Of a DNA stretch of 64,000 nucleotides, positions 9,021 through 17,041 are shown one piece after another (the stretch's first letter is position 1; the number at the start of each line of letters is the position of its first letter). A program made the position numbers and the translations under genes. Origin of the DNA: CBFHSF01 sp965658445 (GTDB lineage: Bacteria; Bacteroidota; Bacteroidia; Flavobacteriales; Schleiferiaceae); contig CBFHSF010000013.1 in NCBI GenBank assembly GCA_965658445.1, positions 11,448 to 75,447 of the forward strand, in the 5' to 3' direction. The notes under the pieces are model-generated. The model had not been told where the DNA came from. It did no database searches and saw nothing but the letters and a program-made list of their open reading frames with translations.

Positions 9021-9473
9021 CTAGGCAGTTAACAAGCCGCGAACCGCAACAGAAATCGCTTTTCCGTCGGCCTTACCTGCAAGTTGCTTTGTAGCGACTC
9101 CCATAACTTTCCCCATGTCTTGAGGTCCGCTTGCACCTACTTGAGAAATAATCTCTGAAAGGGCCGCCTTGAGCTCCTCCTCAGAAAGTTGAGCCGGTAA
9201 GAACTCCTCGATAATAGCTGCTTGCGCCTCTTCGGGCTCGGCAAGGTCCTCGCGGTTTTGCTCTCTAAAGATGTTGGCGGCTTCTACTCTTTGCTTTTTA
9301 AGTCTTTGAAGAAGGGCAATTTCACCGTCTTCATTCAAGCCATCGGCACCGCCAACTTCAGTCTTCGCCAATAAAATGGCCGACTTAATGGCGCGTAGCA
9401 CCTCTAGTTTTACTTTGTCCTTGGCACGCATGGCGGCCTTCATCTCGTCTTGTACTTTAGCTTCTAAAGACAT
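9021..9473 (-). CDS. GatB/YqeY domain protein
   Basis: A 150-residue all-helical protein of the YqeY family, related to the tail domain of the GatB amidotransferase subunit. The family binds tRNA-like partners, but its role is uncertain. Recognisable parts are the start SLEAKVQDEMKAAMRAKD, the central REQNREDLAEPEE region and the end MGKVMGVATKQLAGKADGKAIS. The start is taken as ATG 9473; a GTG two codons upstream is less likely. In Bacteroidota this gene normally follows ftsZ directly. Here two AT-rich genes lie between them. Confidence 0.9.
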   Translation of the reverse strand: MSLEAKVQDEMKAAMRAKDKVKLEVLRAIKSAILLAKTEVGGADGLNEDGEIALLQRLKKQRVEAANIFREQNREDLAEPEEAQAAIIEEFLPAQLSEEELKAALSEIISQVGASGPQDMGKVMGVATKQLAGKADGKAISVAVRGLLTA

Positions 9474-9623
9474 GCTCACTCATTTTGTTTGTATGAATAC
9501 GGCAAGGTAATGATTAATGAAGGATTAATTCAGTGTGAAAAGACACAGAGTTGAAAACAACCTATAAAAAAAGCCAGCACGTCATACAGACTCTATTTTA
9601 TTTAGTTCGATAATTCTCTTCTC

Positions 9624-9959
9624 TTAATCTAAAGACAATTTCTTTCTAAAATACATTCTTAAGAGCCACAACTGAAAACCGATCACCGATAATACTATAT
9701 AAAATGTTTGTGAATCAATGAGATTAGAAATAATCCTAAAATACAGCAAAAGAAGCATTCCTAGACCTGAAATTGCATCTACTGAAAAACGAAATCTTTC
9801 TTTTGTGATTTTCTTGGACTGAAATAGGAAGGCTGCAAAGTAAAGAAGAATAGCATCAATAATTCCAAGAATAGTACCCGTGCTTTGCACCCATTGCGCA
9901 GCAGATACTGCTGTAAGTACAATGACTGAGCTAATAATTATGATTTTTATCCTTTTCAT
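9624..9959 (-). CDS. small four-helix membrane protein next to an odd lipoprotein
   Basis: A 111-residue protein with four hydrophobic segments (about 5-23, 28-46, 63-80 and 83-101) and a basic C-terminal tail (RMYFRKKLSLD). It follows the upstream lipoprotein gene after 17 bases, so the two probably form a bicistron. Both are more AT-rich than the flanking ftsZ and yqeY, consistent with acquisition. I do not recognise the family. Its size and topology would suit an accessory or protective membrane partner of the lipoprotein, but that is inference. Confidence 0.6.
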   Translation of the reverse strand: MKRIKIIIISSVIVLTAVSAAQWVQSTGTILGIIDAILLYFAAFLFQSKKITKERFRFSVDAISGLGMLLLLYFRIISNLIDSQTFYIVLSVIGFQLWLLRMYFRKKLSLD

Positions 9960-9976
9960 CTGTTTTAAAATTCTAA

Positions 9977-10657
9977 TTACATAATTGAGGCAGCGTTAAT
10001 TCCACAGCCTATTATTGAACCAGCAGCTATAGCACCACCAACATAAGGACCTCCAAAAAAGCCTGCAACCCCTAAAATGTAGCCATTTGGGCTATCCCAA
10101 AATTCCACAAGACAATCCTTAGTATGACCGGCCCAAGCGCTTAAGGTAGAAATGAATCCAAAATTTTTATACGCATTATTTACATATAAAATTTCATTAG
10201 AGTAGGTGCCATTTCCGTGATCAGTTTGTCTCATTGAAATTAGTAAATCCCCATTAGATAAGTAAAAATCGGTATCAAATCCATGGCTAGTTTCTGTCAC
10301 CTTGAAGATAAACATGACTTCATCTTGAAGCGTGTGTAACGAATACCAGGTCTCAGAATCATTCACTTCCAAAACTGAGAAATACGCCTCAACAAGATTT
10401 GATTTTTCTTCATACCCAACTTTAAAAGTCTCAATAACAGAGACAGAAGAAAAATTCATATTTGCAATAAACTGTGTGAAATCCAATGGGTTGATGACAA
10501 TGGAGCTGCTTACAGAACTTACCATTTCAACTTCATTGGAATTTTTTGAGAGTTCCGAAGGATTCAACTCTCCACCTTCAAATTCATTTTTGTCAAATTC
10601 GGTTTTCTCACAAGACAAAAGGGTTAGTCCTGTGAAAAGGAAAATTAGGTTTTTCAT
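9977..10657 (-). CDS. lipoprotein with glycine-rich hydrophobic C-terminus
   Basis: A 226-residue protein. The start is placed at ATG 10657, because this gives a clean lipoprotein signal (MKNLIFLFTGLTLLSC, lipid cysteine C16); the open frame runs 13 codons further upstream. The middle (about 60-170) looks like beta-rich soluble sequence. The last 35 residues are glycine/alanine-rich and hydrophobic (GVAGFFGGPYVGGAIAAG, then IIGCGINAASIM), like glycine-zipper membrane-active peptides and class II bacteriocins rather than a normal lipoprotein end. Followed by a four-helix membrane protein gene. AT-rich and inserted in the division cluster. Function unknown. Confidence 0.65.
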   Translation of the reverse strand: MKNLIFLFTGLTLLSCEKTEFDKNEFEGGELNPSELSKNSNEVEMVSSVSSSIVINPLDFTQFIANMNFSSVSVIETFKVGYEEKSNLVEAYFSVLEVNDSETWYSLHTLQDEVMFIFKVTETSHGFDTDFYLSNGDLLISMRQTDHGNGTYSNEILYVNNAYKNFGFISTLSAWAGHTKDCLVEFWDSPNGYILGVAGFFGGPYVGGAIAAGSIIGCGINAASIM

Positions 10658-10761
10658 ACAAAAGTGTTGGGCTACATCAAGCTCAATCTTTAGCAATTCG
10701 AATTGGTAATATCCGCTTGTATGTAGGGGGTTTCTTTAATAAAACAACGGCTCTTTCCTAA

Positions 10762-10788
10762 AATTATTGAACTATAAATTCAATAATT
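10762..10788. repeat. 10-bp perfect inverted repeat, 7-base loop
   Basis: AATTATTGAA-(7 bases)-TTCAATAATT. It lies about 105 bases upstream of the lipoprotein start. It is too AT-rich for a strong terminator, so an operator or a mobile-element relic is possible. Confidence 0.4.
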
Positions 10789-10830
10789 CAAACTAAATGG
10801 CTAACACCACCTATTGGATAATACTTCTGA

Positions 10831-10923
10831 TTACACGGGAATTCGCCACAAATGAAACCGATCATAGGAGTGGTATTTCTCAAGTTGCTTGATGTAATAA
10901 TCGAAGAAGTTTTCAAAAATAGT
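10831..10923 (-). pseudogene. possible remnant of a gene 3' end
   Basis: An in-frame stretch of 30 codons between stops reads like real protein: TIFENFFDYYIKQLEKYHSY, then DRFHLWRIPV, then TAA. The frame is closed immediately upstream by TGA (10924-10926). It may be the end of a decayed gene displaced with this insert. Chance is not excluded. Confidence 0.2.
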
Positions 10924-11210
10924 TCACTTCAAAAAATTGGAATCATGTCGTTTCCAAACAAAAAGGCAGCAACTCGGTAAAAACACCAAATTACTGCCTC
11001 GATTTGCGTGTTGGGAACTATTAAACTCGCTTTTCTGTAGACCACCAACTAAGGTCACTTATTTATGAAAAGTCAGTTTACTAGCACTTTGGGCTATTTT
11101 CAGGTTATCCCATCACTGGTTTGTTCTTTTTCTTTTTTCTTTCTTCTATTTAATTCTAAGATTCTTGAAATTCGCTTTCAGACAATAACCTTAGACGTGC
11201 CAATTATTTC

Positions 11211-13520
11211 CTAATCAACGTTATCATGCAAAAAGGAGTTGTTGGATCGCAACTCTATCTGATCCGAATTCTCTCCCGAAACCGACATATTCCCCATAGT
11301 GGATTGTTTGGACGCTGCATCGTGATTTACCTCTATGCCCTGTCTCTTGTAAGCGGGCTCAGATTCGGCGTCTTTTATCGATTTTTGAAGGGATTGGAAC
11401 TGATAGTTAAAGGCTTCCAAACGCTTCTTTCTCTCGTCTTGTTTTTTCTTTAGGCTCTCTTCTATGGAAGCATCAAAGGGATCAACGCCACCTTTTGCGG
11501 GCTCCTCAGCCGGCTGTTCAACCGGTGGCTGTACCGTCTTTACTTCAAAGCTCAAATCTTCATCAACAGCGTTTTCTGGTTCTGAAGTTTGTGGCTTGCT
11601 CTCTAGTGTTTGCTTGAAGGCCTCTAGGTCCTCCAAGGTGTATTTTTTGATTGGCTCATTTGGCGTTTCTGCAGAAACAGGAGCATTTCCAACGGGCGCA
11701 TCAAATACGTCATTAGATTCGGGAGTAGTGGGCTCAATAGGCGAACTCGGTGCATTGAGAGTTGGCTCATCCGTCACGGGAGTAACTTCCTCTTCACCTA
11801 CACTAAAGTCATCGTCCAAACTAAAAACCACCTTCTCTTCTTCCTCAACCGGAGCTTCGTCCACTTGAGAATTGTCTACTGGAGAATTATCAGCTTCTGG
11901 TGTCATCACATCCGCTAGGGCCATATCAGAAAGCTCAACGGAGGCGGTTTCCTCCAATGGGTTTCCTTCTGAGGTCACTTCCATGCTTTCTTCAATGCTC
12001 TCTTCGGCGATAGCATTTATATTCTCTTCGGAATTCTCTTCAACACTCTCTTCAAGACTTTCCTCGGCATCCAGATCCACCATATCAAAAGAGAAGTCTT
12101 CCGAAAGCTCTATGGTTGTATCTTCTGAAGAATTCGGTTCAACAACCTCCTCTTCTATCTCGTTGGAGGCTTCTTCTGCAGAGTCCTCTTCGTCCATTAC
12201 CCATTCAATGTCTTCGTCCTCTAAAGAGAATACCACTCGATCCTCTTCTTCTGAAACGGGCGTTGGAGCCGGTGTGGTCTCTTCGGCTTCCATTGGCAAA
12301 GGTTCCTCTACATTTTGAGGCACTTCAGGTGCCAATTGACTGAAGAGATCCGTAGGTTCTTCCGAAGTGGGAGGAACGGGTTTTACGGGCGCTTTTCTGC
12401 CGGGCTTGGCAGGAGCTTCCTCCTCTTCCAACGCCAAGGGCTTTTCAAAAATGCCTCGCGTTACTTCTTGATCCTCCTCTAGGGGATGAACCACTTTCTC
12501 AGGTTCTTTATTGATGACCTTTACCTGCTGGTCTTGGTTAAAACCCGTGGCAACAATGGTAATGCCAATGGCTTGTCCCAAACTGTTGTCCTCACCAATA
12601 CCCATAATGATGTTGGCGTCGCCCCCAGCCTCGCTCTGGATAAAGTCTGTGATTTCACCAATTTCATCAAATGTAATTTCGTTTTCGTCACTACCCGAAA
12701 CAATCAAAAGCAACACGTTCTTGGCCCCTACGATTTGGTTGTCGTTGAGCAAGGGAGAATCCAAGGCGTCGTGAATGGCCTTAACCGCTCTGTCGTCACC
12801 GGTTGCCTTTCCAGACCCCATAATGGCGGTCCCAGAATTTGCTAAAACGGTACGGGCATCCTTGAGGTCAATGTTTGTGGTGTAGTGATGCGTAATGACT
12901 TCGGCAATGCCCTTGGCGGCGTTGGCCAAGACTTCATCCGCTTTGGCGAAGCCTGCCTTAAACCCAAGGTTTCCGTATACCTCACGCAATTTATTGTTGT
13001 TGATCACAATCAGAGAGTCGACGTGACTTCTCAGTTGATCAATTCCTTTTTCTGCTTGTTTTTGACGCGTAGACCCTTCGAACTTAAAGGGGATGGTAAC
13101 AATTCCAACCGTCAAGACGCCTAAGTCTCTTGCCGCTTTGGCAATCACAGGGGCCGCTCCCGTTCCGGTTCCACCTCCCATACCCGCGGTGATAAACAGC
13201 ATCTTGGTATTGGTTCCTAGTATGGTTTTTATCTCGTCGATATTTTCCACGGCGGCTTGCTGACCCACTTCTGGGTTAGCGCCTGCACCCAATCCTTCCG
13301 TCAAGGCTACCCCCAACTGGATTTTTACATCTACAGGGCTGTGGTAGAGGGCCTGGGCATCTGTGTTACAGATGATAAAATCCACGCCTTTAATCCCCGT
13401 GTTCTTCATGTGATTTACGGCATTGGAGCCTCCACCCCCAACACCAATCACCTTGATTACCGAAGATTTGTTCTTGGGTAGGTCAAATGAAAATTCTGAA
13501 TCTAATTGCTGATCACTCAT
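11211..13520 (-). CDS. ftsZ: cell division protein FtsZ with very long acidic tail
   Basis: Tubulin-like GTPase that forms the division ring. Residues 15-330 are the folded core: GGGGSN (28-33), the signature GGGTGTG (115-121), and the NNNKLREV region. Residues 331-755 are an acidic, low-complexity linker of about 425 residues, much longer than the few dozen to about 170 residues common elsewhere. It holds two copies of VVFSL followed by acidic residues (429-437 and 564-572). Near the end is a basic coiled segment (ESLKKKQDERKKRLEAF, 688-704), and the terminus LRSNNSFLHDNVD is the Bacteroidota-type C-terminal peptide. It starts 24 bases after ftsA, and is the last canonical gene of the cluster. 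Confidence 0.97.
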   Translation of the reverse strand: MSDQQLDSEFSFDLPKNKSSVIKVIGVGGGGSNAVNHMKNTGIKGVDFIICNTDAQALYHSPVDVKIQLGVALTEGLGAGANPEVGQQAAVENIDEIKTILGTNTKMLFITAGMGGGTGTGAAPVIAKAARDLGVLTVGIVTIPFKFEGSTRQKQAEKGIDQLRSHVDSLIVINNNKLREVYGNLGFKAGFAKADEVLANAAKGIAEVITHHYTTNIDLKDARTVLANSGTAIMGSGKATGDDRAVKAIHDALDSPLLNDNQIVGAKNVLLLIVSGSDENEITFDEIGEITDFIQSEAGGDANIIMGIGEDNSLGQAIGITIVATGFNQDQQVKVINKEPEKVVHPLEEDQEVTRGIFEKPLALEEEEAPAKPGRKAPVKPVPPTSEEPTDLFSQLAPEVPQNVEEPLPMEAEETTPAPTPVSEEEDRVVFSLEDEDIEWVMDEEDSAEEASNEIEEEVVEPNSSEDTTIELSEDFSFDMVDLDAEESLEESVEENSEENINAIAEESIEESMEVTSEGNPLEETASVELSDMALADVMTPEADNSPVDNSQVDEAPVEEEEKVVFSLDDDFSVGEEEVTPVTDEPTLNAPSSPIEPTTPESNDVFDAPVGNAPVSAETPNEPIKKYTLEDLEAFKQTLESKPQTSEPENAVDEDLSFEVKTVQPPVEQPAEEPAKGGVDPFDASIEESLKKKQDERKKRLEAFNYQFQSLQKSIKDAESEPAYKRQGIEVNHDAASKQSTMGNMSVSGENSDQIELRSNNSFLHDNVD

Positions 13521-13544
13521 GTTGTCACTTTCGTTTTAAACGAA

Positions 13545-14951
13545 TTACATATCACTGTCTAGGAAATTCTTAAACTTATCTACCCAGTTCTCAAAAAATG
13601 ATTTCTTGGGTTGATCGCCGTCTTCTTGGCTCTCTTCTGTTCTCTCTTCTTCAGCTCCTTCACCTGCTGTGGTATCTTCCACCTCTTCAGCAGATTCGGG
13701 TTCTTGGATAGTTGGCTCCGCTGGGGTTTCAACCGCAGAATCTGGAGCAGAGATTAGGTCGGGATCTACTACCATGGGTTCTGTGATGGATTTGGAATTC
13801 AATCCTCTCATCAACAAACCAATGGATGTAGCGTATTGCGGGCTCGTCAATTCTTTTTCAGAATCGTGGGCCAAATGCTCATTGGGATAACCAATACGCG
13901 TAGTCATTCCCGTTACGTATTCTACCAATTGCTTGATGTGTTTGAGCTGAGACCCTCCTCCTGTGAGGACAATTCCTGCTATCAAGCGCTTTTTCTGTTC
14001 GTTATAGCCGTAGGTCTTGACTTCATTAAAGACTTGCTCAATGATTTCAATGACGCGAGCGTGAATGATTTTGGAAAGCATTTTGAGAGAAATCTCCTTG
14101 GGCTCTCTTCCGCGAAGACCTGGAATACTCACGATTTCGTTTTCCTTGTTTTCTCCGGGCCACGCCGACCCGAATTTGATCTTCAACAACTCGGCTTGCT
14201 TTTCAATAATCTCACAGCCCTCTTTGATGTCTTCCGTAATGATGTTACCACCAAAGGGAATCACGGCCGTATGGCGAATGATTCCATCTTTAAAAATGGC
14301 CACATCCGTTGTACCCCCGCCGATGTCCACAAGACATACTCCGGCTTCTTTTTCTTCTTGGCTGAGTACCGCCTCTGAAGACGCCAAGGGCTCTAAGGTT
14401 AGATCCGCAACGCCCAACTCGGCGTTTTTCACACATCGCCCGATGTTCTTAATAGAAGACACCTGCCCCACTACGATGTGGAAATTCGCCTCCAACCGAC
14501 CCCCGTACATACCTCTGGGCTCGCGAATGTCCGACTGACCGTCCACTCGGTATTCCTGAGGGAGTACGTGAATTATTTCTTCGCCAGGCATCATGACCAA
14601 CTTGTGGACATTGGAAATCAAGTTCTCAATGTCGTCGTCGTCAATAACCTCTTCAGCTTCTGTTCTGGTGATGTAATCTGAGTGCTGCAAACTACGGATG
14701 TGCTGTCCCGCAATTCCAACCACCACGTTTACAATCTTAAAGCCGCTAGCCTGCTCTGCAGACTCCACCGCTTTGTCAATGGACTCTATGGTTTGGACAA
14801 TGTTGGTCACCACGCCGCGCTGCACGCCCAGAGACTTGGCCTTACCCAACCCCAATATTTCAATCTTGCCGTGATCATTAACAGTACCTACCACCGCAAC
14901 AATTTTGGTGGTTCCAATATCAAGACCTACGGCTATGTTTTTAGTTTCCAT
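13545..14951 (-). CDS. ftsA: cell division protein FtsA
   Basis: Actin-like membrane tether for FtsZ, 468 residues. The start KNIAVGLDIGTTKIVAVVG is the phosphate-1 loop. CLVDIGGGTTDVAIF is phosphate 2, and GIVLTGGGSQLKHI is the adenosine loop. After about residue 395 an acidic linker rich in E and P leads to a C-terminal amphipathic helix (SFFENWVDKFKNFLDSDM) for membrane binding. It overlaps ftsQ by 11 bases and precedes ftsZ by 24. Confidence 0.97.
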   Translation of the reverse strand: METKNIAVGLDIGTTKIVAVVGTVNDHGKIEILGLGKAKSLGVQRGVVTNIVQTIESIDKAVESAEQASGFKIVNVVVGIAGQHIRSLQHSDYITRTEAEEVIDDDDIENLISNVHKLVMMPGEEIIHVLPQEYRVDGQSDIREPRGMYGGRLEANFHIVVGQVSSIKNIGRCVKNAELGVADLTLEPLASSEAVLSQEEKEAGVCLVDIGGGTTDVAIFKDGIIRHTAVIPFGGNIITEDIKEGCEIIEKQAELLKIKFGSAWPGENKENEIVSIPGLRGREPKEISLKMLSKIIHARVIEIIEQVFNEVKTYGYNEQKKRLIAGIVLTGGGSQLKHIKQLVEYVTGMTTRIGYPNEHLAHDSEKELTSPQYATSIGLLMRGLNSKSITEPMVVDPDLISAPDSAVETPAEPTIQEPESAEEVEDTTAGEGAEEERTEESQEDGDQPKKSFFENWVDKFKNFLDSDM

Positions 14952-15684
14952 GGTTATTCCATTTTTTTGTCACCACTTGACCTTCGAATCTCAGGTCAAT
15001 GGATTTTACATTTTCTAAGCCCGTCTGGGCGTACTGGTAAAAAACCTCGAGCTTCTGGCTCTTTACTCTAGAATCTGAGGTGTCCCCAAAAAATATGGTG
15101 TGATGACCTTCTTTTGGGTAAAGGACAAATCCTTTGTCACTTTGGTAATCAACTCCCGAAATCCATGAGGACAAAAATTCACTGTCGCGAATCTGTGTTA
15201 TCATGTAAAGCATAGAAAGTGTATCCGTGGTAGCGGGAATACCCCAGATGTAGGGAACGGGCGCTGAGAAATGGGGTGACAAGTCCATGGGACTACCGTA
15301 GGTGTCCAAATAATAACTTGTATTTCCCTCAAATACTCTCGCCATAGCCTCTTTTTGAAGCACGTTAATACACAGGGTTCCGTCTACAGTTGAAAATACC
15401 TCACTCTTTTGTATAAAGTTTTGATTATCAAGAGTTTCTTCTAACATTGAAATGTTAATTTCTCCAATGGTGCGGATAATCGACGTATCTATTTCATTAT
15501 CAACTACTTGACTTACCTCTTCCTCAGTGATAAACACCTGATCTTCGGGTGTTTTGATCTCAATTTTGACTTTTTGGAAGGGCGCCTCCTCGCTCTTCGA
15601 AGACACAAATGAAAGCAACACCACTACGCCAAGAGTGGCTAGTCCCCATAAAATTCTACCCGCAACCTGTCTTTTACTTGCCAT
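14941..15684 (-). CDS. ftsQ: cell division protein FtsQ
   Basis: A 247-residue bitopic membrane protein of the divisome: a short basic N-terminus, one transmembrane helix (about 10-27, ILWGLATLGVVVLLSFV), a POTRA-like segment (about 35-105) and the FtsQ beta domain. Sequence conservation is low in Bacteroidota, so the assignment rests on topology and on the invariant position between murC and ftsA. It overlaps murC (11 bases) and ftsA (11 bases). Confidence 0.88.
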   Translation of the reverse strand: MASKRQVAGRILWGLATLGVVVLLSFVSSKSEEAPFQKVKIEIKTPEDQVFITEEEVSQVVDNEIDTSIIRTIGEINISMLEETLDNQNFIQKSEVFSTVDGTLCINVLQKEAMARVFEGNTSYYLDTYGSPMDLSPHFSAPVPYIWGIPATTDTLSMLYMITQIRDSEFLSSWISGVDYQSDKGFVLYPKEGHHTIFFGDTSDSRVKSQKLEVFYQYAQTGLENVKSIDLRFEGQVVTKKWNNHGN

Positions 15685-17041
15685 GTAACAATGCGGTTTT
15701 AATGGGTTCTACCAATCGGTCTATATCACCGGCTCCAAGGGTCAAAACCATCTCAGGTCTCTCTTCTTTCATGAGCTTTATCAATTCTTCTTTTTCGAGC
15801 ACAGAGCCTTCAACATCCTCCATCATAGACACCAACCAGTCGGACGTAATTCCCTCAATAGGTTCTTCTCTGGCGGGATAAATCGGAAGCAAATACACTT
15901 GATCCGCCAAGTCCAATGCCTGGGCAAACTCCAATCCAAAATCTTTGGTCCTAGAAAACAAATGCGGCTGGAAAACCACCGTTACCTGCTTAGAAGGGAA
16001 GAGCTCCCTAGCGGCAGAAATGGCAGCTGTCAGTTCCGTAGGGTGATGTGCATAGTCATCTATATATACTCTCTCTGGAGATTTGAAGTGTATATTGAAT
16101 CGTCTGTAAACGCCTTTAAAGGATTCCAATCCCTTTTGAATATGCGTCCAATGAACGCCTGCCAAATGCGCCAAGGCACTTGCGCCCACTGCATTTTCTA
16201 TGTTGTGTCTGCCGGGTAGTGGGAATCGAATTCCGGAGAGAACTCTCTTTTTCTGAGCCATTAGATCAAAGACAAAGGATCCGTCTTCTACGCGTATGTC
16301 TCGTCCCACAAAGTCCGCATCCGATTCAATTCCATACGTGAAGTCCGCCTCAATATTAAGGTCTACTTGCTTTACCAATCGGCCCGATTTTCTGACATTG
16401 GTTCCAAACTCGTTAAAGCTTTCTACGATGCCAGACTCATCTCCATAGATGTCCAAATGATCGGGGTCCATGGAAGTAATAAGTCCTACTTCGGGCTTTA
16501 AATAATGGAAACTGCGGTCAAACTCATCGGCCTCAATAACCACTTCCTTAGCTTTTCCCACCAAGAAGTTGGTGTTGTAATTCCAAGAAATCCCCCCCAA
16601 GAAGGCATTGACATCAATTCCTGAATCTTTGAGGAGATGAGCAAGCAAAGAAGAAGTTGTGGTTTTACCGTGGGTTCCAGCCACCGCATAACTCCTTCCG
16701 GCATTGGCGATTTCTGCCAAAATGCGTGCGCGCTTGTACAAGTCAAATCCATTGGATTTGTAGTACTGATATTCTTCGTGGTTATCGGGAATGGCCGGTG
16801 TGTAGACCACCAACGTATTTTCTATATCTCTAAACTCCTTGGGGATATTGGAGATTCCATCTTTGTAGTGAATCTTGGCGCCTTCTTTTGTAAGGGCTTT
16901 GGTAATGGAACTGGACGTCTTATCGTACCCAGCCACTCTGTAGTTTTTGGACAGGAAGAATCGGGCCAAGGCGCTCATACCAATGCCGCCTATGCCGATA
17001 AAATAAACCCTATCAAAATTCTTCAGATTCACGATACCCAC
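15674..17041 (-). CDS. murC: UDP-N-acetylmuramate-L-alanine ligase
   Basis: First amino acid ligase of the stem peptide: adds L-Ala to UDP-MurNAc with ATP. 455 residues. The N-terminal UDP-binding motif is GIGGIGMS (16-23), the P-loop is AGTHGKTTTS (121-130), and a DDYAHHP motif lies near residue 330. The start is in the overlap with murG (13 bases), and the end overlaps ftsQ, typical of this tightly packed operon. Confidence 0.97.
   Translation of the reverse strand: MGIVNLKNFDRVYFIGIGGIGMSALARFFLSKNYRVAGYDKTSSSITKALTKEGAKIHYKDGISNIPKEFRDIENTLVVYTPAIPDNHEEYQYYKSNGFDLYKRARILAEIANAGRSYAVAGTHGKTTTSSLLAHLLKDSGIDVNAFLGGISWNYNTNFLVGKAKEVVIEADEFDRSFHYLKPEVGLITSMDPDHLDIYGDESGIVESFNEFGTNVRKSGRLVKQVDLNIEADFTYGIESDADFVGRDIRVEDGSFVFDLMAQKKRVLSGIRFPLPGRHNIENAVGASALAHLAGVHWTHIQKGLESFKGVYRRFNIHFKSPERVYIDDYAHHPTELTAAISAARELFPSKQVTVVFQPHLFSRTKDFGLEFAQALDLADQVYLLPIYPAREEPIEGITSDWLVSMMEDVEGSVLEKEELIKLMKEERPEMVLTLGAGDIDRLVEPIKTALLHGK

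Larger units (their letters stand above)
10658..11210. other. 553-base AT-rich noncoding gap downstream of ftsZ
   Basis: No convincing intact gene. It holds an AT-rich inverted repeat (10762-10788), a possible gene remnant (10831-10923, minus) and pyrimidine-rich stretches near 11128-11155. Together with the lipoprotein pair it forms the insert between ftsZ and yqeY. Confidence 0.6.

Noticed and set aside
12116..12343. Plus-strand open frames opposite the ftsZ linker
   Set aside because: Ser-, Leu- and Pro-rich shadows produced by the acidic GAA/GAG-rich codons of ftsZ on the other strand.
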